Shown here in pieces: positions 28,450-36,782 of a stretch of DNA of 64,000 nucleotides. Both the position numbers and the translations under genes were made by a program. Source of the DNA: DATDIC01 sp963764525 (GTDB lineage: Bacteria > Pseudomonadota > Alphaproteobacteria > Acetobacterales > Acetobacteraceae); assembly GCA_963764525.1 (NCBI GenBank), contig CAVXTC010000003.1:124001-188000 (forward strand). Reading direction: 5' to 3'. A model generated the notes under the pieces. It worked only from the letters and a program-made list of their open reading frames with translations. It was not told where the DNA came from and did no database searches. The number at the start of each line of letters is the position of its first letter. Positions within the stretch are counted from its first letter, which is position 1.

Positions 28450-30015
28450 CTACTTCTTGCGCGTCATCTGCCAGGCAAAGATCTGCTCGTCCTGCCGCGA
28501 GGTGTAGTCGATGCCATTGGCCACCCCGGCAATCACGTCCTCATAATACAGCGGCAGATACGCGTATTTCACATGATCGGCGTCGTGATACGCCTGTTCC
28601 ACCTGCTTGGTCCGCGCCGCTTCATCGAAGTTGCTGCCGGCGTGGGCCATCGTCGCGTCCGCCTCGGGGTCGCAGAAATGTTCCCGGTTGGTCACGCCGA
28701 ACCCCGCCTTGTCGTCCTTGCAATGAAACACCGCGCCCCAGGTGGTGATCGCGCTGTTGCTCCCCCAGCCGGCGAAATACATGGTGAAATCGCCTTTATC
28801 CACCTGCGGGAAAAACACCGCCTTCGGCACCGAGTTGACCTGCACCTTGATCCCCGCCTGCGCCAGCAACCCGCCGATCGCCTGCTCCACCAGGCTGTCT
28901 TCCAGATAGCGATCGTTGGGTCCATCCAGCCGCACCGTGAACCCGTTCGGATAACCGGCATCGGCCAGCAGCTTCTTTGCCCCGGACACGCTGTAGGCGG
29001 GCGCCTTCAGAGACGCGTCGAACCCTTCCACACCATGCGCCGTAAACTGCGCTGCCACATCGGCCGCCCCGTTGAAGATCTTGTTCTTGATCGCCGGTAC
29101 GTTGATCGCCATCCACACCGCCTCACGCACGCGCGGGTCCATGAACGGGTTCTTCTGGCCGGCCGGCATTCCCGGCGACCCCGTCTCGCGCCAGTAATCC
29201 ATCGCCAGATACATCGTCCGCTGCCCCGGCGTCAGGCTGATATACGCCTTGCCGCTGTCCTTCACGCGCTTGAAATCCGCCGGATCGATCTTCTCTGCCA
29301 CCTGGATCTGCCCCGATACCAGGGAAGCCAGCCGCGTCGCGCCGTTCGGGATGCTTTCCAGGCGTACATGCGCGAAGGCCGGCTTGTCACCCCAGAACCC
29401 GTCCCACGAAGCCAGGTCGAGATGGTCGTCCGCCAGCCAGGAGACGAACTTGTAAGGCCCCGTGCCGATCGGGTGATTGGCGAACGCCTCGCGTCCTTCT
29501 TTCTTGATCAGCGCCTCCGGCATCACCGGAACGCCTTCCAGGTGCAGTGGAAACAGCGGGTCCGGATGGCTGAACGTCACGTCGATCGTATCCGGAGACA
29601 CCACCTTGTAGCCGCTGACCGAATTGGTCAGTTCGCGGAACTGCGACCTCGGGTTGCGGCCGGTGTCCAGGATCGATTCGCCCACATCGTCCGCCGTCAT
29701 CGGCGTGCCATCCTGGAATTTCACACCCTGCCGCAACGTCAGCCGCCAGGTGGTCGGATCCACGCTCTGCCATTTCACCGCGATGCGCGGCTGCAGCTCG
29801 CCATGGGTCCCCTCGATCGTGACGGTGTCGAAGATGTGTTGCTGCCAGGCCGTGGTGGTGCTCTCGGCGCGCATGATCGGGTCCAGCGTGACCGCGCCGC
29901 CATTGAAGGCGATCGCCAGCGGCTGGCCGGCGCTGTCACCGATTGCCGCCTGCACCCCGGGCGCTCCGAATGCGATCAGGCCGATAGCAACCGTAATCCC
30001 GGCGATGCCGCGCAT
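28450..30015 (-). CDS. Peptide-type ABC transporter substrate-binding protein
   Basis: An intact 521-residue SBP_bac_5 protein. ATG 30015 gives a Sec signal peptide (MRGIAGITVAIGLIAFGAPG, cleavage near VQA). Landmarks are LTLRQGVKFQDGTPMTADDV, HPIGTGPYKFVSWLADDHLD, PFMDPRVREAVWMAINVPAI and MYFAGWGSNSAITTWGAVF. Two Cys (FHCKDD, HFCDPEAD) could form a disulfide near the C-terminal lobe. It heads the operon SBP-permease-permease with no ATPase genes. Ligand unknown; the family imports peptides, nickel chelates or glutathione. Confidence 0.93.
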   Translation of the reverse strand: MRGIAGITVAIGLIAFGAPGVQAAIGDSAGQPLAIAFNGGAVTLDPIMRAESTTTAWQQHIFDTVTIEGTHGELQPRIAVKWQSVDPTTWRLTLRQGVKFQDGTPMTADDVGESILDTGRNPRSQFRELTNSVSGYKVVSPDTIDVTFSHPDPLFPLHLEGVPVMPEALIKKEGREAFANHPIGTGPYKFVSWLADDHLDLASWDGFWGDKPAFAHVRLESIPNGATRLASLVSGQIQVAEKIDPADFKRVKDSGKAYISLTPGQRTMYLAMDYWRETGSPGMPAGQKNPFMDPRVREAVWMAINVPAIKNKIFNGAADVAAQFTAHGVEGFDASLKAPAYSVSGAKKLLADAGYPNGFTVRLDGPNDRYLEDSLVEQAIGGLLAQAGIKVQVNSVPKAVFFPQVDKGDFTMYFAGWGSNSAITTWGAVFHCKDDKAGFGVTNREHFCDPEADATMAHAGSNFDEAARTKQVEQAYHDADHVKYAYLPLYYEDVIAGVANGIDYTSRQDEQIFAWQMTRKK

Positions 30016-30089
30016 GTTGGTCTCTCCCTGTAAACGCCAGCCGATCGACTCGCCGGGGGCGAGAAGCGCCCGCCCCCGGGCCGTCGCGT

Positions 30090-31495
30090 TCAGACCAGAG
30101 CGATCTGTTCCCGCCGGAGCTGCACGGTGAGCTCGTCCAGCGCCTTGCCGATGCGGTCCAGCATTTCGTCGATCTCGGGCTTGCTGATGATCAGCGGGGG
30201 GCTGAAGCACAGCACCTCGCCCGGCACGGTACGGCCGATGACGCCGTTCTGCTCGATCAGTTTCACCCAGCGGGCGCCGATCTTCGCGGTGGGATCGAAG
30301 TTCTGGTGCTTCGCCTTGTCGGCCACCAGCTCCACCGCGGCGATCAGGCCGACGCCGCGCACCTCGCCCACCAGCGGATGATCGCCGAAGCGCCGGTGCA
30401 GTTCCTTCTGCATGTACGGACCGACATCGCGCACATGCGCGCCGATGTCGATTTCGTCGTAGATTTTCAGTGTCTCGATCGCCACCGCCGCCGGCACCGG
30501 ATGGCCGGAATAGGTGAAGCCGTGACCGAACGTGCCGATCACGTTGCTTTCCTTGGCAATCCCCTGGAACACGCGCTCGTTCACCATGACCGCGCTGATC
30601 GGCAAATAGGACGACGACAACGCCTTGGCGCAGACCAGGATATCAGGCTCGATGTTCATCGTCTGGCTGCCCCAGTAGTTGCCGGTGCGCCAGAACCCGC
30701 AGATCACCTCATCGGCGACGAACAGGACGTCGTGCTTCCGGCACACCGCCTGGATCTGCTCGTAATAGCCGCGCGGCGGCACCAGCACGCCGCCGGCGCC
30801 CATGACCGGTTCGGCGAACATCGCCGCGACGGTATCCGGACCTTCCGAAAGGATCAGAGCCTCCAGCTCGTTGGCGCAGCGGGTCGCGAAGGCGTCCTCG
30901 GATTCGCCCGGCTGCGCGAAATGATAGTGGTGCGGCGCCGAGGTGTGCAGGAAGCCCGGCAGCGGCACGTCGAAGCTGCGGTGGTTGTGCGGGATCCCGG
31001 TCAGCGACGCCGACCCGATGGTGATGCCATGGTAGCCCTTGTTGCGGCCGATGATCTTCTTCTTCTTCGGCCGGCCGAGCGCGTTGTTGAAGTACCAGAT
31101 CATCTTGATCGCGCTGTCGTTCGCTTCCGATCCGGAATTGGCAAAGAACACCTTGCTCATTGGCACCGGCGCGCGCTGGATCAGCATCTCGGCCAGGTCG
31201 ATGCAGGGCTCGTGCGACTTGGCGGTAAAGCCGTGATAGAATGGCAGCTTGCGCATCTGCGTCGCTGCCGCCTGCACCAGCCGTTCATTGTCGAACCCGA
31301 GCGAGGCGCACCACAGGCCGGCCACCGCCTCGATGTATTCCTTGCCGGTGTCGTCCCACACGCGCACGCCCTTGCCGCGGGTAATCACGACAGGTCCGAC
31401 TTCCAAATGGGTCTTCAGGTCGGTGTAGGGGTGCAGCACGTTGGCGATGTCGCGGGCGGCGGCGGAATTGGCGCCGAATGGGGGGGCGGGGCCAT
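30090..31495 (-). CDS. Class III (omega-type) PLP aminotransferase (frameshift in the C-run at its start)
   Basis: A cytosolic PLP enzyme of ~468 residues. Landmarks are HPYTDLKTHLEVGPVVITRG, FFANSGSEANDSAIKMIWYF (PLP phosphate site), GYHGITIGSASLTG, LFVADEVICGFWRTGNYWG (Asp to pyridine N) and ILVCAKALSSSYLPISAVM with the Schiff-base Lys. The start is ATG 31495, preceded by GGAGG; one C is missing from the run at 31480-31486, after which MAPPPPFGANSAAARDIANV reads on. Members transfer amino groups from diamines, beta-alanine or taurine to pyruvate or 2-oxoglutarate. Divergent from the H4MPT gene block. Confidence 0.9.
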
Positions 31496-31682
31496 CTGGG
31501 TTCCTCCTGGACTGGCGTTGGGCGCGCAGTCTAGGCCGATACGGCCGCCGCGCCAGCCCAAGGCCGCCCGGCCGCGAAAGAAAATGTCGCGCAACAAAGG
31601 CGCCCCACATTGCACGTCGCCGGCATTGGATGTTTCATGACGCCATGATTGATCTTTCAAGCTGGTTGAAGGCGGTCGCCCG

Positions 31683-32790
31683 ATGACGCGCATGCTGGCC
31701 AGCGTCACCGGTCCCGCCGAGGCCGAAATCGCGGTCGCCGGCGGCGCTGATATCGTCGATCTAAAGGATCCCTCGCGCGGCGCATTGGGTGCGGTGGATG
31801 CCGACAATCGTGCGCGAAACCGTTGCCGCCGTGGCCGGACGCCGCCCGGTCAGTGCCGTCACCGGCGATTTGCCCATGCAGCCGTCCGCCGTTCTGGCTG
31901 CGGTCACGGCAATGGCGGGGACCGGCGTCGATTATGTCAAGCAGGGCATCTTCCCCGGTGGCGATGCTGCTGCCTGCATCCGCGCGCTCGCCCCGCTTGC
32001 CGGGCGCGTGCGCCTGGTCATGGTGCAGTTCGCCGATCAGTCGCCGGATCTGTCGTTGCTGGCGACGGCGGCGGGAGCTGGATTTGCCGGCGCCATGCTG
32101 GACACGGCGGACAAGTCGTCGGGCCGGCTGCTCGACTGCATGGACCTGACGGCGCTGCACCGCTACGTGGACTCCTGCGCCGCGCATGGGCTGCTATCGG
32201 GCCTCGCCGGCGCGTTGGAAGCGCCGGACATTCCGCGTTTGTTGCTGCTGAGGCCCGGGTTCCTGGGATTTCGCGGGGCGCTGTGCAACGGGGCCGGGCG
32301 AGCATCGCGGATCGTCCCGGAGTCGGTCCAGCAGATCCGGGCGCTGATCCCAGCCGAGGACGCGGCGGCTCAGGACAACGAGGGCACCTACAGGATCCTT
32401 GCCGCACACGGCTACGTGCCCGATCCGGACGCAAGCGCCGTCGCCACCGACCTGGTGTTCGTGCACGATCTGGTCCTGCCGGTGCGCATCGGCGCCTACG
32501 CGCATGAGCGCGCCGCCCCGCAACGCGTGCGCTTCAACGTGGACGTGGCGATCGCCCGTGCCGCGCATCTGTCCGCCGACATGCGCGATGTGTTTTCTTA
32601 TGATGTCATCAGCGACGGCATCCGCCTGCTGATCGATACCGGTCATGTCGCCCTGGTGGAGACGTTGGCGGAGCGCGTCGCCGCCATGCTGCTGGCCTAT
32701 CCGCGGGTCATGAGCGTGGCGGTGCAACTGGAAAAGCTGGACGCCGGTCCGCGCATCGTCGGCGTGCGGATCGAACGCGACGCGCAGTGA
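31683..32790 (+). CDS. mfnB: MfnB-FolB fusion: (5-formylfuran-3-yl)methyl phosphate synthase plus dihydroneopterin aldolase-like domain (one frameshift)
   Basis: The N-terminal ~230 residues are MfnB (DUF556). ADIVDLKDPSRGALGA carries the Asp and Schiff-base Lys, DYVKQGIFPG a second active Lys, and FAGAMLDTADKSSGRLLD the Asp/Lys pair. MfnB condenses glyceraldehyde-3-phosphate to the furan precursor of methanofuran. The last ~125 residues are FolB-like: VRIGAYAHERAAPQRVRF (Glu), FSYDVISDGI (Tyr), VETLAERVAAMLL, and a C-terminal Lys in VQLEKLDAG. That domain would act on the pterin side of H4MPT. A surplus base near 31796 breaks the frame. ATG 31683 overlaps the stop of an 18-codon upstream ORF (ATGA). 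First of five packed cofactor genes. Confidence 0.85.
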
Positions 32791-32856
32791 GGTGGCGACG
32801 CAATCCGGGCAGGTGCTGCCGTTCCGCACTGAGGGCGCAGCACGCGGAAACCCGAC

Positions 32857-33478
32857 GTGACCCGACCGCTTACTGTGGTTCGTCTTGGCGGCAGCCACGC
32901 GTTCTCCCCGTTACTGCGTCCGTGGCTGCGGGCGATCGAGGCCGCGGCGGGGCGGGTCGTGCTGGTGCCAGGTGGCGGGCCCTTCGCCGATACGGTCCGG
33001 GCGACACAAAAAACAATGGGGTTCGATGATTTGTCGGCCCACCACATGGCTCTGCTGGCGATGACGCAATACGGCTTGGCGTTAGCGGGTCTCGGCGGCC
33101 GACTGGTGCTGACCGATACGATCGCGGCCATGGATGATGCGGCCGCCCGATCGCTGATCCCGGTCTGGAGCCCCTGGCCGATGCTGCGCGATGTGCCGGA
33201 GTTGCCGGCGTCCTGGGACGTGACCTCGGACAGCCTGTCGCTGTGGCTTGGCGCGTGCGATCGGCGCCCCTCGCGTGCTGCTGGTCAAGCACGTGCAAAC
33301 CTCTCCGGCCAGCGACGTTGGCGATCTGGTCGGCTCCGGCGTGGTGGATACTGCGTTTCCCGGCTTCTTCGCCCTATACGCCGGCGAAGTCTGGTTGGCC
33401 GGCCCCGACGACGTGCCTGCCGCGCTGGACGCGGTGCGTCCTCCGGGCTGGCTCCTGCCGCGGCCGGACAGAAGCTGA
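32857..33478 (+). CDS. Amino-acid-kinase-fold protein, MfnE-like, of the H4MPT/methanofuran cluster (one frameshift)
   Basis: A small (~207 residue) amino acid kinase-fold protein. It opens TRPLTVVRLGGSHAFSPLL and has the phosphate loop VLVPGGGPFADTVR, then MALLAMTQYGLALAGLG and VLLVKHVQTSPASDVGDLV. MfnE phosphorylates the aminomethyl-furan phosphate in methanofuran synthesis; homologs of this short kinase lie in bacterial C1-transfer gene clusters. A surplus T near 33249 breaks the frame (SLSLWL to ARAIGAPRVLLV). GTG 32857 is the start. It ends 2 bases before the flavoprotein ATG. Confidence 0.72.
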
Positions 33479-33480
33479 AC

Positions 33481-34032
33481 ATGTCAGACGTTACGATCCC
33501 GCGCTGGGGCTGGGCGCTCACCGGGTCGGGGCACTATCTGACCGAATGCCTTGAGCTGATCCGCCAACTCGACTGCGTCGATCTGTTCGTCAGCCGTGCC
33601 GCGGCGGAAGTAATCCGGATGTATCACAGCACATTCGAACCGCCGCCCGGCGCGCGGATGTTCCGCGACACCACAGCCAGCGCCGCGCCGGTCGGTTTCT
33701 TCTACCACGGTCATTACCACACGCTGGTGCTGGCTCCGGCGACCTCCAACACGGTGGCGAAATGCGTGGCCGGCATTTCCGACACGCTCGCCACCAACGT
33801 GTTCGCCCAGGCCGGCAAATGCCGCGTCCCCAGCATCGTGTTCGCCTGCGACACCGAACCGGAGATGGACACGCTGGCGCCGGAGGGCATGGTGAAGGTC
33901 TTTCCCAGGCGCATCGACCTGGAGAACACGCGCCGCCTCGCCGAGTTCGAAGCGACCACCGTGGCGATGTCGCTGGCCGGGCTGCAGGCCGCGCTGTTTG
34001 CACGCGAACGCGAACTTTCGCCGGATGGCTGA
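33481..34032 (+). CDS. Flavoprotein, dihydromethanopterin reductase (acceptor) / DmrX-like
   Basis: An intact 183-residue flavoprotein. RWGWALTGSGHYLTECLELI is the FMN-binding opening of the HFCD/archaeoflavoprotein fold. LAPATSNTVAKCVAGISDTL and NVFAQAGKCRVPSIVFACD match the group that includes DmrB of methanogens and DmrX of Burkholderiales. Those enzymes reduce dihydromethanopterin to the active tetrahydro form. It overlaps the next gene by 8 bases. Assignment relies on family memory plus the neighbouring MfnB, kinase and pterin-binding genes. Confidence 0.8.
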   Translation: MSDVTIPRWGWALTGSGHYLTECLELIRQLDCVDLFVSRAAAEVIRMYHSTFEPPPGARMFRDTTASAAPVGFFYHGHYHTLVLAPATSNTVAKCVAGISDTLATNVFAQAGKCRVPSIVFACDTEPEMDTLAPEGMVKVFPRRIDLENTRRLAEFEATTVAMSLAGLQAALFARERELSPDG

Positions 34033-35428
34033 GCGAATCCTGTTTCTGACGGGTCATCTCGCCGAGCGCCGCCTGCACAGGCTGCTGAGCGGGATCGTGG
34101 AACCGGGTTTCGAATGGCAGGTGGTCGATATCGGCGTGAAGGTGGCCGCGCTGATGACCGAGCCGATAATCCTGCGCCGGCTGCCGCGTCCGGTGACCGC
34201 CACGCGCGTGGTGCTTCCGGGCCGTGCCGGGGTGGATCCGGCGCGACTGTCGGCGGCATTCGGCGTCAGCTTCCAGCGCGGCCCGGACGAGCTCGCTGAT
34301 CTGCCCGCATGGCTCGGCCGCGGCGGGACGCCGCCCGATTTGTCGCGGCACGACACGCGGATCTTCGCCGAAATCGTCGATGCCCCGAGCCTGTTACTGG
34401 ATGATCTGTTGCTGCGTGCGCGGCAGCTTCGGGCGCAGGGCGCCGACGTCATCGACCTCGGCTGCCAACCGGGCGTGCCGTTTGACGACCTTGCAGCCGC
34501 GGTGCGCGCGCTACAGCAGGACGGCATGCGGGTCAGCGTCGATTCCGGGGATGCGCAGGAACTGCGCCGGGGCGCCGAAGCCGGGGCGGATTTCCTGCTG
34601 AGCCTGACCGAAACCACTCTGGACGTGGCGGTCGGCACGGGGGCGATACCGGTGCTGATCCCGGATCCGCACGGCGATCTGGATTCGCTGCTGCGCGCTG
34701 CGGCGACGGCACAGGCGCACGGCATTTCCTGCCTGCTGGACCCGATCCTCGATCCGATCCATTTCGGTTTCACCACGTCGCTGCTGCGCTACGCCGAGCT
34801 TCGCCGGCGGCTGCCGGACGCCGAGCTGCTGATGGGCACCGGCAATCTGACCGAGCTCACCGATGCCGACAGCGCCGGGGTGACGGCGGTGCTGCTTGGC
34901 ATGTGCTCCGAGCTGGCGATCCGCAACGTGCTGGTGGTCCAGGTAAGCCCGCACACGCGCCGCACCATCGCCGAACATGATGCCGCGCGCCGGCTGATGT
35001 ACGCCGCGCGGGACAACGCGGATTTGCCGCGCGGTTATGGAGTGGGTCTGCTGCAGGTCCATGACCGGCGCCCTTATGCAGTCACCGCGGAGGATATCGC
35101 CGCCGAGGCCGCTGCGCTGACCGATCCGAATTACCGGGTCGCCGTCGCCGCTGACGGCATCCATGTTTACAACAGCCGGATGCACCGGACCGGGCGCGAC
35201 GCGCTGTCGCTGTTCCCCGCTCTCGATGTGCCGGTGGATGGTGCGCATGCGTTCTATCTGGGCACCGAGTTGATGAAGGCGGAGATCGCCCTCGCGCTTG
35301 GCAAGCGCTACGCGCAGGATTCGCCGCTGGACTGGGGCTGCGCCGCCCCGCTTGCACCGCACGACGCAACCCGGCTGGCGACCGCCGGTCCTACGTTGCA
35401 GACGAAACGAGGTCGCCATGATCCGTGA
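34025..35428 (+). CDS. Dihydropteroate synthase-related protein of H4MPT biosynthesis
   Basis: A 467-residue cytosolic protein. The N-terminal ~120 residues (MAERILFLTGHLAERRLHRL) are the domain found only in H4MPT-type proteins. From ~130 there is a pterin-binding TIM barrel: GADVIDLGCQPGVPFDDLA, GMRVSVDSGDAQELRRGAEA, LLDPILDPIHFGF and LLMGTGNLTELTDADSAG. It lacks the standard folate DHPS N-terminus, so it should couple pterin to a different arylamine, as proposed for the archaeal MJ0107 group. ATG 34025 overlaps the flavoprotein gene. Single intact frame. Confidence 0.85.
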   Translation: MAERILFLTGHLAERRLHRLLSGIVEPGFEWQVVDIGVKVAALMTEPIILRRLPRPVTATRVVLPGRAGVDPARLSAAFGVSFQRGPDELADLPAWLGRGGTPPDLSRHDTRIFAEIVDAPSLLLDDLLLRARQLRAQGADVIDLGCQPGVPFDDLAAAVRALQQDGMRVSVDSGDAQELRRGAEAGADFLLSLTETTLDVAVGTGAIPVLIPDPHGDLDSLLRAAATAQAHGISCLLDPILDPIHFGFTTSLLRYAELRRRLPDAELLMGTGNLTELTDADSAGVTAVLLGMCSELAIRNVLVVQVSPHTRRTIAEHDAARRLMYAARDNADLPRGYGVGLLQVHDRRPYAVTAEDIAAEAAALTDPNYRVAVAADGIHVYNSRMHRTGRDALSLFPALDVPVDGAHAFYLGTELMKAEIALALGKRYAQDSPLDWGCAAPLAPHDATRLATAGPTLQTKRGRHDP

Positions 35429-35978
35429 AACGGTGGTGACCACGATTTCGGCGGACGGGTGCGTTCATGTCGCGCCGATCGGCTTGATCGAGGAGCCGGG
35501 CGGCTGGATCATCGCGCCGTTCCATCCGTCACGGACGCTCGACAATCTGCGTGCGGTGCCTCAGGCGGTCGCCAACTACACCGACGACGTGCGGATTTTC
35601 GCCGGCTGCCTGACGGGGCGGCGAGAATGGCCGTGCGTGGCGTGCAGCCAGATTCGGCCGCCACGGCTGGGTGCGGCGCTCGCGCACGCCGAGATGGAGG
35701 TGGTCGCGGTCGATGAGGATGCGCAGCGTCCGCGTTTCCATTGCCGGGTCGTGCATATCGGGATGCATGCGCCGTTCAGGGGCTTCAATCGGGCGCAGGC
35801 TGCGGTGGTGGAGGCTGCAATCCTGGTCAGCCGGCTGTTCATGCTGCCGCGCAACAAAGTAGAGCAGGAGATAGGATATCTCGGGATCGCGGTGGCGAAG
35901 ACCGCCGGCCCGGCCGAACGCGAGGCGTGGGACTGGCTGATGCAGGCGATCGCCGAGCATTACGCCGGCGCGGATTAA
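35418..35978 (+). CDS. DUF447 protein of the H4MPT cluster
   Basis: A 186-residue protein of the split-barrel, flavin-binding-like DUF447 family. It starts MIRETVVTTISADGCVHVAP and contains IIAPFHPSRTLDNLRAVPQA, PRFHCRVVHIGMHAPFRGFN and AAVVEAAILVSRLFMLPRNK. Homologs accompany C1-transfer and methanopterin genes in methylotrophs and in archaea. The reaction is not established. ATG 35418 overlaps the upstream stop by 11 bases, completing an unbroken run of five co-translated genes. Confidence 0.82.
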   Translation: MIRETVVTTISADGCVHVAPIGLIEEPGGWIIAPFHPSRTLDNLRAVPQAVANYTDDVRIFAGCLTGRREWPCVACSQIRPPRLGAALAHAEMEVVAVDEDAQRPRFHCRVVHIGMHAPFRGFNRAQAAVVEAAILVSRLFMLPRNKVEQEIGYLGIAVAKTAGPAEREAWDWLMQAIAEHYAGAD

Positions 35979-36060
35979 GAACGACTACGGATCGATCATC
36001 ATTCCCGCGCAGCGTCTCCCCGTCTTCGTCGCTGCCGGGCACGGGCGATACAACTTCGTG

Positions 36061-36078
36061 CCCCCATTCGCAGGGGGG
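36061..36078. terminator. Hairpin between convergent DUF447 and L28 genes
   Basis: CCCCC-ATTCGCA-GGGGGG forms a 5-6 bp GC stem in the 105-base gap between two convergent genes, a fitting place for a bidirectional terminator. There is no T tract. Confidence 0.35.
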
Positions 36079-36083
36079 ACGCT

Positions 36084-36383
36084 TCAGGAGCTGGCGGCCC
36101 GCTTGGCCTGGGCCCGCTGCAGCCGGCGTTTCACCACCTGGGTCTCGGCCGGCAGGCGCCGGTCGGGCGTGTTCAGCAGGAAGGCGTCGATGCCGCCCTT
36201 CGCCTCCACCGTGCGGATCGCGCGCGTGGACAGCCGCAGCCGGATCGGCGCGCCGAGCGTGTCCGACATCAGCGACGCCACCTGCAGGTTGGGCAGAAAG
36301 CGGCGGCGGGTCTTGTTGTTGGCGTGGCTGACGTTGTTGCCCGTCAGCACGCCCTTGCCGGTAATCTGGCAGCGGCGCGACAT
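36084..36383 (-). CDS. rpmB: 50S ribosomal protein L28
   Basis: A 99-residue ribosomal protein that binds 23S rRNA. MSRRCQITGKGVLTGNNVSH, then NNKTRRRFLPNLQ and RLRLSTRAIRTVEAKGGIDA are diagnostic for L28. It lacks zinc-ribbon cysteine pairs, so it is the C- form. ATG 36383 is used; five extra upstream residues are not conserved. It stands alone and marks this segment as core chromosome. Confidence 0.97.
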   Translation of the reverse strand: MSRRCQITGKGVLTGNNVSHANNKTRRRFLPNLQVASLMSDTLGAPIRLRLSTRAIRTVEAKGGIDAFLLNTPDRRLPAETQVVKRRLQRAQAKRAASS

Positions 36384-36445
36384 CGCTGGAACCCTCAATT
36401 AGCCTCGGCGGAAGCCGCGCCTTATGGAGAAGCGGCCGGCCGGCG

Positions 36446-36712
36446 TCAAGGCGCTCCTTCGGCCCCACCGCCGAGACCCCGCCGCAGCTCTCCGTCCCGG
36501 ACGCTGGCGATCGCGTTGTCCAGGATGCGCACGATCGCCTCGTCGGCCACGCTGCGCGCCAGCAGCGCCAGCGCGCCACCCAGCAGCGCCGAGGCCATCG
36601 CCAGCTCGCCGATCTGCTGCCCCGCCATGTACTCGATCGCCTTGTCGATCACCGCGCCGGCATGGGACAGCTCGGCCGGCGGCGGCTCGTGGCCGTGGTC
36701 GTCGATCGGCAT
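36446..36712 (-). CDS. Small hypothetical protein downstream of the Atm1-type transporter
   Basis: An 88-residue protein starting MPIDDHGHEPPPAELSHAGA with a GAGGAG ribosome site. The middle ELAMASALLGGALALLARSV is a moderately hydrophobic helix, and the tail is Gly/Ala-rich. A single-pass membrane or amphipathic helix protein is possible. I do not recognise the family. It follows the Atm1-type gene by 70 bases; correcting one base near 36797 would make the two frames continuous, so its independence is not certain. Confidence 0.6.
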   Translation of the reverse strand: MPIDDHGHEPPPAELSHAGAVIDKAIEYMAGQQIGELAMASALLGGALALLARSVADEAIVRILDNAIASVRDGELRRGLGGGAEGAP

Positions 36713-36782
36713 GGTCGGGGCTCCTCGTTCTCGGCCGTTCCGATAGTCGGCCGGCACCGGCTCCGGCTCGGCTTCGTCCTGT

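Noticed and set aside
30306..31640. A 444-codon plus-strand ORF opposite the aminotransferase
   Set aside because: Composition is typical of antisense reading, while the minus strand has all PLP motifs.
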